64,000 nucleotides of DNA from assembly GCA_959347315.1 (NCBI GenBank), contig OY365811.1, forward strand, positions 34,256,410 to 34,320,409, in the 5' to 3' direction. Within the stretch, counting starts at the first letter, position 1, and each line of letters begins with the position of its first letter. This document shows, piece by piece, positions 1 through 11,038 of the stretch. Under the pieces are notes generated by a model. It had not been told where the DNA came from and did no database searches. It saw only the letters and a program-made list of their open reading frames with translations. The DNA comes from Bimastos eiseni. Lineage: Eukaryota; Annelida; Clitellata; Crassiclitellata; Lumbricidae. The translations under genes and the position numbers were made by a program.

Positions 1-2907
1 ATGGCCAGCCGAAAAGAAGAATTATTGTCGAGGCTAAGAAACACCCTTGCAATTGTACAAGCAACAAGGTATGACAACATTCTTACTGGTGATGGCAGTG
101 GTCGTCAGGGTGTTGTAAACCAAACTGGATCTGGTAAGTCAAGGAACTTCCCTCCTGTTAGTGAGGATTCATTATATTCATCTGTTGCAAGCCATGGCGC
201 TCCATCTTCAGGCGTTAAAGCTGACCAGTCATCTGGTCCGAGTACCGATGACAGATGGCCAGATTACAACTCTGCTGGAAGTCCTTGGCATACAAAGACA
301 GACCATGGTCCATCTCAGCATAATCGTCCTGCACCTTTGACAGGATTATCATCTTTTGGAAACATTGATGATGTGGATGACGAAGATGAATTTCTCTATG
401 GCAACAGTAGTTCCAGCAATAAGGAACCGGCCAAGCCTTCTGAAGCTGATATCTTGCTTAGCTACATACCAGAGAGAAATCCTGATAGTGATTTTAGGTC
501 GCATTCATCCACTTACTCTTTGTCATCTGGCTATCAGCAACAGACGCCTGGATCGGTTGGTGATCAAGGTCCTCGGGTTTCTGACATGACTTCTGACATT
601 CTAAGAAATGTTCTGAGGCTTGTATCCAAGCAAAGTCCTGACACCAGTAGACAGTCTGATTCTTCGAGGGATGGGATGTCTTATGTTGACTCGTCGTTGG
701 GTCACAGGAGTCAGAGTCGGGCCTCATCTGGCCAGTTGAGCTATTCTAAGCACGAAGATCCTGTCAGAAGCATTATATCTGAGGCACAGAATGTGTGTAG
801 TTCCCAATCGCCAGTTTCATCTCGTTCAAGTGGCCACTGGTCTGATCTAAAACTGTCTACGACTTTATATCAAGGTCAGTCATCACAAGAAAATTCTTCA
901 GTCCAAATGCTTTTAAGGGCGGCACATTTGCCTGAGTCTTCAGTTCGGGATGAGTCGTCCATACGGATGCCGAGTGAAAGCTCTGATCTGAACTCGACAG
1001 TAGACAGAATTCTACAGACCATTAATTTGGATGGTGATCTCCGTAAACTGATGCAGGAAAAACTTAAGAAGGATGATGATGGAAAGCAAGTAAAAGAGGA
1101 ACAGGAAAGGAAAAAGCAATTTACCCTTGAAAGGATGAAGCTGGAAGAAGAAAAGACAAGAAGAGAAGCTGACGAACAAGATAAAGATCAGTTGGATGAG
1201 GAAAATAAGTTTTTAGCAGAAAGGTTGATCCAGGGCCTCTTAAAAGTTAAAGACGGCACCGAAACTTCATCACAGCAAAACCCTTTGATAGACCTACTTT
1301 CTAAGACTGCAGGATTTGAGTTGGAGAAGAAGCATGCATCCTCTGTTGGTGATCTACAGCCTGCTGAAGCGGTTGATGAAGGGAAGACAGATTTGGCTTC
1401 TACGCTCATGAAGAATCATCCTCCGCAATTTGTACCTCGTTCTGCTCAATTAGGGAAGCCACAAAAAGATGCTGACATTAGTCGGTTAATAGTAACTAGT
1501 GGTAGTTTGCTAAAACCAGAAAAAGAAAAAGAGATCGCAATGGTGGTAAAGTCAGAATTGGAAGCTACAAAGCATCGAAGTAACATAGATTCCAGCTGGG
1601 AACAGAGTACTGAGGAGTTTCTGCGTAAGTTAAACAGCAGAGATGAGGCTAAAGGGGATGGAAAGAGGACTCGAAATCAACAGGAAGAGCAAAGTAGTTC
1701 CAGGATGTCTCGAGAAAGAGGAAATGATCGTCAAGGCGTAAGAAGTTCGGAGCGAATGTCACTGTGCAGCAGGGAATCCGTATCGTCTGGGTCTGAATCT
1801 GACAATAAAGACAGAAGATCTGGTGGGAAAAATAGAAAGAATTTTGAGAAGAGTTTCAGTCAGTTGTCGAGGTATTCTAAGTCACCTTCAACTATGATTG
1901 ACTTAACTATGATTGACAGAATTCAAGTTGCTGAAAGCAGTGATGCAAAAGGCACTTCAAAGCCTGATGCAACGATTCGAGGGTCTTTAACGCCAGCTGA
2001 CAAATTAGGCGTTATTGCGAAGGAGTTGACAAAACTGACTGCTGTTCAGGGAAACAAATCGGACAGAAGCAAAGAACAGATGAAGGCTGACATTGAAGCA
2101 CTACAGACAGAATTGGCAAATCTGCAGAAAATCAACAGTGGACTACGGCAGAAAGGTGGAAGTCATGCAGACAAAATGGAAACTGAGAATGTTGCTGTAG
2201 CTTTATCTGCTCCAGCAGCAGAACGGAAGAATACTGGTAGTGATACAAGCAGTCAACCGAAGGAGGTACCAGTTGATCAGCAGGTGACTCATCTTGATGC
2301 GTCTAGTTGGCCGAAGGATATGCCAACGGTTGGTCAGAAGATGATGGGTGATAATGCCATTGGTAGGCCTAAAGATTCTTCTGGTGACCAGAAAATTACC
2401 TATGAGAAGACTGTTGTCAAACCCAAATTGACTAAAGCACAGATAAGAAAGCTTGAGTCAAGCAAAGCAGAGATGCTGGTAAACATCAATTTGCTGCAGC
2501 ACGAGTGGGAGAAGCTGGAGCAGTTGCGCAGCGATCTTCAGACGAGAGCTGCCAGCAAAGAGAGAGACTTAAGGCTAAAAGAGAACAAGCAGATGCAGTC
2601 AGAAATTGAGGATCATCTTTGGGCTCTGCATAAGGCAACCAAGGAATTGACAGAGCAGTATCTTCAAGGCGATCAGTTGGATGATGTGTTGCCAGTGGGC
2701 AAGACAGGTGTGTCTACTACAGCAGCAGCTTCTCTACCTGTCCCAGAATCTACGATGTTGCCAACTACCAGTGACTCCATGAATTCTTCAACAGTGAGCC
2801 TCGTGACTAGCAGTACAGCTTCTCTTTCAAGCCCACAAACAAAGGCGGTTGTACCAACATCGACATCTACTTCTGACAGTCAAAAAACGATCAGTACCAC
2901 ATCTAAG
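1..2907 (+). CDS. ZNF318-like, exon 1 (visible)
   Basis: One open 969-codon exon begins at the ATG at base 1 and ends in phase 0 at TCTAAG|GTTAGT. It encodes the Ser-rich N-terminus, three Lys/Glu-rich coiled coils and a Ser/Thr-rich end. Reading on past the donor meets TGA after 11 more codons, which supports splicing here. The unspliced stop at 2941-2943 is therefore probably intronic. Confidence 0.8.
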
Positions 2908-5900
2908 GTTAGTGAAAATGTTCTGTTCTTATGGTTGAAATGATTTGTGCTACAAATCTTTAAAGAGAATATTTGCAATGTATAAGGCTTTGCGATTTGA
3001 TTTTGTAAATATAGTTTTAGTTTCAGAGTGTCTAATTACTGGATAATGCTGCAAATGCTGTGTTTCTATTGTTATAATTTAGAGCAGGCAGAAATTGTCT
3101 GTGCTTCATCTTGCATTGTTTCTATAAATGTGTGCAAATTTCAAACATCATAAACTTTGAGTGGGAGCAGATCCTTCGCCCAAAAACTTGCCGCTGTGAG
3201 AAATAGGTGTTCCTTGACTGCAATTTGGTCAATAGGTGATTCCTCATTTTGATTCTATTCTGAGTTGAACTGATGCTTTGGCAGGACACTTAGTATAGGT
3301 TTTAAGGCTGAAATTCAAAACCAACTGTCTCGATCCTTACGATATGTGCTGGAAAGCAATATCCTGGTATGAAAATACTTATGTAATATTATTACTTTTT
3401 GTTGGTGATGTGGTGAATGAATGATTTCCATTCATTTCAGTTGTTTGTGATGAAAGACTTATTTCATATGTAGTCATGGTCTTGCTGTTCCTCCAACCTT
3501 GAAAATTTTTTCCTTTATATTTTGGATCTTGCTTGCATACATGCTTTATTTGAAATCCACTCATCAGACCTTTTAACATGACCAAACAACCATCAGTGTC
3601 AACCTGGTGCATATGATCTTTATCTAGTATTATTACCGTAATGTATGAAATAGATCCTTGAAATTCTGTAATTGCTAAATTTGAAAAGGACTATGTGAAC
3701 AGGTGGGGAAGTATAACTTGGATTAGGGCTGTGCCAAAAAGACGTTTTTCACTATTCGGCCGAATATGAATAATTGGACCAACTATTCGGCTGAATACGA
3801 ATAGTGTACAAAGTAAGTCTACCGACATATGTAAAAATTTCAAATGTAAGCAAATGTTTCAATTCAGTAAATTTAATACATAAAGTAATAGTAAACAGCT
3901 AACTATATGTAATTTTTCCATTCTTCTGACCTGTGGAACTATCTTATTTAACTAAACTTATGACTGACACTGCGATCTGTGGTCCAGGCAGTAGAGAATT
4001 ACTTCAGTCCGCTCTATATAATAGCCGCCGCAGCTTTTACAGAAACAGATGTCGTGTGACCACTACTCGTATGCAGTTAGACCGCTACTATTTGGCCGAA
4101 TACTGAATAACTATTTGGCCACCTATTCGGCTTCAAAGCAAATACAAAGCAAATATTCGATTGCAGCCCTAATTTGGATTCTGAAGTAAATATAAATTTG
4201 ACATCAGATAACTGAGAAAAGAAATTTGCTTTGTGATCTGTTTTTACCATTGAAAAGATCAATGAACATTTTAGAAAATTTGAAATGTGTGTTTATTTTC
4301 TAGGGCATTGTGTCATAGTTTCCAGACAGAATTAGATCAATTCAATTGGATCCATAATTCAAAGTTAAAAGGTGTCATGTAGCATTATGCTATGACAAAA
4401 TGTTACTCCTCACGTCAATCTGTCCTACATGATGTCCCATTTACTTACATGTATGTCCTTTAGGTGCCCATAATTTTTTTTTGAACAATTGAATATGGTT
4501 TTCATGTCTAGAAGGATTTCCAACTGAACCAAATATTTTTTGTGCTTCATTAGAAAGCAATATTTTGGTTTAGTTAGTAAGTACTTTATGTCAGTTGAGC
4601 AATAATTTTAATGTATTGTCAAGAAGTATTCGTTTGAGATGGAATATGTTTTCGTGCGTGTTTTGGAAGCAGCGTATTTGCGTCATTTCAAAAAGACAAT
4701 TGTCGATGTAAGTAATTTAGTCTATTTTATGTTTTCTAAAATTTTAGTTGAATATTCATCTGCTGTCATATTTTCGTTTCATGTTCAGATTAAAGTTAGG
4801 CACCATGTAGCATTGTTTATATTTACCTTATCATGCTTCAGATAAGCAAATATGAACTTCTTAATTGTTTTCTCTCCTGTACAATGTCGAAACTAAATTA
4901 CCTACATGGCATTGTTTCCCCAACTCTGGTCGCAACCCAAAAGTTAATCACAGTGTCTTGGCAAGTGGATTGCCACATTTCAGGTCTGTTAAAAATAGTT
5001 TAATTATATTCATAAAAACAAAATTGAACTGTTCTCTTGACCGTTGTTGTCTGTTCATTATATTGAGTATATTCAATGCATGCATTGTAAATTGACATTG
5101 AAATGATGCTTAAATTTAGACTCGATATCATTCGCGTTTGGGGAGCGGGTTACTAGTGGGAATTCCGAGATTGTCCAAAGTGGGTGGCCGGGACCAAAAA
5201 GTTTGGGAAACACTGACCTATGCCATTCTTACTTAGACTTTATAAAATATATCAATTGTGCTTTGATATTCAGCACCCAATTGTTATGGCAGGAATTATT
5301 TGTGCAACTGCATTTTTGCATTTATTGATCTGTGCTAATGTAATTTTTTAGATGCAGCATTTTTTTTGCAGAGACATGGTGGCAGACTTTTCAAGGGACT
5401 ATGTTCTGATTATACGACTTCTAAGTTTTGCTAGAACATTTGGCATTGGTTCTAACTGAATGTACGTCTGCAAAGTGAAAGATCTATGGCACATGTGCTG
5501 TGCATTTAAGTGCTGAATGTTGTTTTTGCTGGAAGGACTGGTTTTTTGTAAATTCGAACTTGTGAGTTGCTGTTGGAACATCGGTAAGTGATGACTCTTT
5601 GTTATTGTTTTATTAATTCTTTTAGGTATTTTGATTTGAAAATTGCAAACAACAATCCAGAAGTCTTGTGATTAATTATTAAGTGCAGACTTCTTTTATA
5701 TATATATACAATACATATATATATATATTATATATATATTTATATATAATATCACACCTAGAATTGTGGAGTGTTTGAAGTTTGACAAACTTCGAATACT
5801 GTTTCTCTATTTATCATGAACATATTCTGAAACAATCTTAGAAATAAATTTCTAAAAGAACGAAGCAACATAAGAGGTTTATTGTTTTTGTGTATCACAG

Positions 5901-8900
5901 ACGTTTCAAGACCGTGGATATTGAAAGTCTCCAACTAGCTAAAACACTCGCAGCAGTCTCTGGCCAAGGGCTGCACATGTTTTTCAATTATTTTGAACTA
6001 TGATGTGTAATTACTGTGTTGAAAAAGAAGATTCAGATGGTTTACCTGAAGTTTCTGAACATTGGCATGTATTGGCAGAAGTTGATTTTTTAAACAAGAA
6101 AAAACGAGTCTTTTTGGTGGACTTATAGTGAATAGTTCTGACTGTGAAGTTTGAAGATTGTTAATAACAGCAAAAGAACTTAAACCGCTAATGAATAAAG
6201 TTATTCCAAAGAAGTTAATGTTCTTGCTTCTGTTTGTTCTATGTGGCAATAAATGTAAGATTAATAAACACGAGACTGTAGTGAGTTGTGATGATTTTTA
6301 TATGCTGTGTGAAAGATCTCTGACAACTTTTCATCAACAAGGGTTTTAGAAATGTTTTTAGTTTGCATTATGCAAACTACAGTTGATTGATTACCACATG
6401 ATTTACTAGCTGATAATTTAAAATGTGTGATCAATCTGATCAAAAGAATTTTAGTTGTTATGTGTGTAATGTATATTTATTTGTGTATAATTTTCTGTAA
6501 AATACAAGAAATTGAAAAAACTTTTTCTCACATTTTTGCAATTATCTCACTAACGTGTTTTGCAACTTAAGCCTCCTTATGGCCAGATGGGTCACAAGTG
6601 AGTACTGCTCATTCTGATATAAATGCATTTGATAAATACCTCAAATTGTATGTAATTAACTACGGCATACTGTGATTATTTAAGCTATAGCTGTTGAAAC
6701 AGCGTCAAAGTAGTTGCTTTATATCTATTTCCCTGAAGGACCTTTGTTTCCAGATTTTAAAACCTTTTAAGATTGCAAGTAAACATTAGATCTTATAGCA
6801 TAAGACTGTTGTATTACAGATAGAACTTTCAAATATCTTGAGATTAGTTTATTATTTGCTTAATCATAATTAAAACTTGAAAGAGAGACATTTATTTTTC
6901 TACTTGGATCTTGGAAAATCATTGGAAGAATTGCAGGTACTTTTTAAGTAGCAGAACTGCTTAAATATTCTTGTCATTATATTTTGAGTCGATTACTATA
7001 GTTGCCATCATAATTTAAATTAGTTTTTAAATTACTTATTTAGTGACTGGAAATACATTTCTATACTTTTTTAGAATTCATTTGTATTGTTATTTTTCAG
7101 GGTCAGTCAGTTCAGCCAAAAGAAACAGAGAAAACCTTGCCAGTGAAAAAGAGTGTAAAACGTAAATCTACAAGTAGAAGTTCCAGCAGTAGCAGCAGCA
7201 GTTCATCGAGTTCCTCTTCTAGTAGTAGCAGTAGTACCAGCGGAAGAACTGGCAATAGCAGGTCGCGGAGTAGAAGCAAACACAGGAGTACAAAAAAGGA
7301 TATCACAGACAAAAACAAAAAATCCTCTGGAGAATTGAAACGCAGTTCTTCCCGCAATAAAACAGTGACTCGAAACAGAAGCCGCGAAAGGTCTAAGAGT
7401 CGTGACCCTAAGTGGACAAATTATAAAAATAGAAATGTAGGTAACTTGAGCTATAATAGTTATGGAAACCGAAGAACGTCATCCAGGCATGGCCGAAGCC
7501 GTTCTAGAAGCGCCGAACAGTCCAGAAGAACTGATAGATTGCGATCTGGTTGGCAAGGCAAAAGCAAGTCTCCACAGTCACGAAGAGATAGAAAGGCTAG
7601 AAGTCGCAGCAAATCTGTAGATGTTAAGAAGTCAAAAACTTCAGGAAGTCAGAGTGGAAATTCAACGGTCAAAAAGTCAAGTGACTTGGAAAAAGAGAAT
7701 ATTATGGCAGCCAAATATTCAAGTTCAAAAGCTTCAAACCCATCTGAAGTTGAGTTGAAGAAGGAAGTTGTAGAAAAGAGCAAAACGGATGTAAGCAGGT
7801 CAACAGTATCTGGAAAAGCTATAGAAACTAGTAAGGGTTTAGAACTGCAGACTGAGTCCATGCGTGGACCTTCCAGCATGGAGAAAATCATGGATGAAAA
7901 AAAGAAATGTGCTTTGGAAATGGCCGTCAACATGTATATCAGAGCAGAGGATTACTATGATGGAGGGAATCTGTGGTGCAGAAAATGTAATCTGATGTTC
8001 ACTGATATATTGGCTTTGTGCCAACATCTGCATTCTGATCAACATCAAACAGTAAGTCTACTTGGGAAATGTTTGACATATTAGGCTAATAATCGGTGAT
8101 TAGTTACCGAGTGGTACTGTGATAGAATATATCTACCTTTTTATGGAAACCATTGCTGATTTGAAACTCCTTATCAGCTATACTGTTGATTGAGGAACAA
8201 TGATTATATTATGTTTATTATGTATTATCTACCTATTAGACATAACTGAGAATGGGAGATAGTGAATGATTGATGTGTTATGCTGTTGACCAGACTTTTC
8301 ATACTTGTACCTTTTATTTTTAGTTGACTTTTATGTTATCTTGCCTATAATATGCTATTTATACCTAATAGTTTTTCATATACAAATTTGCCTATTATAT
8401 AAATGCAACTAATTAGAGTGTATTTTTCTACAATGTCTATGTTGAAACACATAGAATATGCTGAGAAGCCTGATTTCTTTTATTCATGCATTAGTGTTGT
8501 TTGATGAACGCTTGAATGAACATTTCTGACTAGTATATGGTGCCTGCTTTAGATGCTTGATCCAAGCTACAACAAATCCAAACCACCATCTGGACCAAAG
8601 GTACCTAGCCAAAGTGGAGTTCTTAGTGCTCCAGCAAGAGGTAATTATTTGACAAAAATGTAATTAAATACTTAATGATTATATATAGCCACTCGCTTTC
8701 AATTTCTCTATATTGAACAAAAACTTGAAATGTGTTGACCCAACAGTGTAGCCTTGTTATGTTTTAATGTAAGAATACTATACAGCATAATCTTGTCTGT
8801 GATGCAGGCAAGATGATTGATGTTCTAGTTTCCTATGGCTGTTGTATAAGTGGGTTGCTGGGGTGATTGCATTGATGGTAATACAGAATTCTCTGTTATC

Positions 8901-11004
8901 AATGTAAAACAGATTACTGGATCAATGTCCATACTTTTCTTTGCTAGTGACTGTCAGATATTTGGTATGGTGGTCCTTGCTAGGTCTCGCCTCTGCCTAT
9001 CTTTGCGATCTCTGTTATTCTATTTTGAGTGCACTGGGTCGCCGTTCTCTATGCTCTACTGAGCGGGGCATGCTCATTGTGCCATATACCCGTACAACTA
9101 CCAAACAGAATCGTGCTTTCTCAGTGGTTGGCCCCGCTCTGGAACATGCTTCCGTTGGTGTTGCAGTTGTCGCCAAGGGTCCAAGACTCATTTATACCTG
9201 ACTTAAAACTGTTCTTTTTGAATGTGTTGGAGTTGGGAGAGCTCCTAAGTAGTAGCCTTGAAGGGGTGCTATATAAATCTCTGTAATGAATGAATGAATT
9301 TGAGACTTATATCATTTTTGTGTCATCCACTGAGTGGACATGTTATAGCCCTAAGTTTAATTTTGATTAAAAATTTAGAAAACAGTCATTATTTGCCAAA
9401 ATCAAATAGATATGTTTTGGAATTTCTTGTGCGAAAGAGTTCAGATAATGTGTTGAAAGTTGAGTGCTAGACTTTGTATGGATGTTGAAACTGAACTTAT
9501 GTAAAAAATTGACTGCAGCTTACATTGTAATTCTTCTAGGATTATAGCATCATTTGCAGATATAAGAATACCTTTGGAAGTTTGCTGAGATACTCCATAG
9601 ATACAAGTTACATTCTGTATGTATTCTTGAGATACTCCATAGATACTTACATTCTGTATGTATTCCTGAGATACTCCATAGATACCTACATTCTGTGTGT
9701 ATTCCTGATATACTTTATAGATACTTACCTTTGGAAGTTTGCTGAGATACTCCATAGATACAAGTTACATTCTGTATGTATTCATGTTGTTTATTGATTT
9801 GGCTCTGATAATCTGAACACAGTGTCAGTTGATATTCAATGTCTTCTTTTTTCAGGTGATGAATTTCTTATGCCACTTCAGGCATTCTTCTGTTCCCTTT
9901 GCTATGAATTTTCCAAAGACAATGCTCATGCTGAGGCTCATCTGAAGAGTTCTTCACATAACAACAAATTTAAGGTAAATGCCAGATTGTGCTTCTTTCT
10001 GCAGTTGCTGTAGACTCGTATGATTTCAAGACTGAATAGAAATTTGAAGCAACTTTTCAGTTAAAGCACTTGGGCATGAACTTTTGTTGTTGTAATTGTG
10101 TAATTGCTGATATATTACAAAGAGTAAATGTGGTGTAACTAACAACTGCCCTTATTCTTGTCTGTTGTCCTATCAAGAATAATTAACAGTACTGCAAAGC
10201 ACACACTTGAATACTGAACAATTTAGAACTGATTATGCTAGTATTAAAGCTTATGTGAACGACTATGTTAATATCACTAAATTTGATATATTGTGGCACA
10301 ACCAAATTTGAACTACTAACTGACAGTACAGGAAGTGGTTCTCATACAATGCAGGCTGTTGGAAACTAGGGGATGTGACTGTGGGAAATGCTTTAAGACA
10401 TTGGTAGGTATATTCCTCTAGTGAATTCTAGTCTGCAGAAGCCTCTAAATTTCTTTCATCAATATCCTCAATGCTTTGACTCTGGCAAGGGACTTTCTTC
10501 AATCCCAACAGAATTTTACTGTTTTACCAACTGTTTTACTGTTTTAGACAACAGCACATCTTTTTCAGTGTAACGTTGTTACATCTTGTTACATTGATTG
10601 TACATGCCTGTACTAATCAGTTTGAGATATTCATGATAGGGACTATATACATGCTGTGATTCATGTAATATATTTGTACCTGGATGATTACATGCATACA
10701 GTATATATATACATTAGAGCTGTACCAATATCACTTTTTGCCGATTATTGAACGGAACGAAATGCCGTCCTTCACAGACCCAGTGATGTTGCTGTCGTCA
10801 TTTTGCTTTTATAGACTGAAAATAATATTATAAAATAAAAAAAATAAGTTTTTATATCGGCGCCGATATCCGATACTGCTGATATCTCTATAATCGGCCA
10901 GCCGATTAATCGGAACAGCTCTAATATATATGCATACATACATTTGCAGTTAAATCCATGTTTATATATATATATACACATATATATATATGTATATATA
11001 TAGC

Positions 11005-11038
<34 letters not shown>

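Noticed and set aside
2908..2943. Unspliced read-through end of the first large ORF
   Set aside because: The TCTAAG|GTTAGT donor and in-phase acceptor at 7101 give a continuous protein; the 11 read-through codons are probably intronic.
7112..7357. Leu-rich minus-strand ORF opposite the SR exon
   Set aside because: Antisense shadow of the polyserine and RS codons of the ZNF318-like exon 2.
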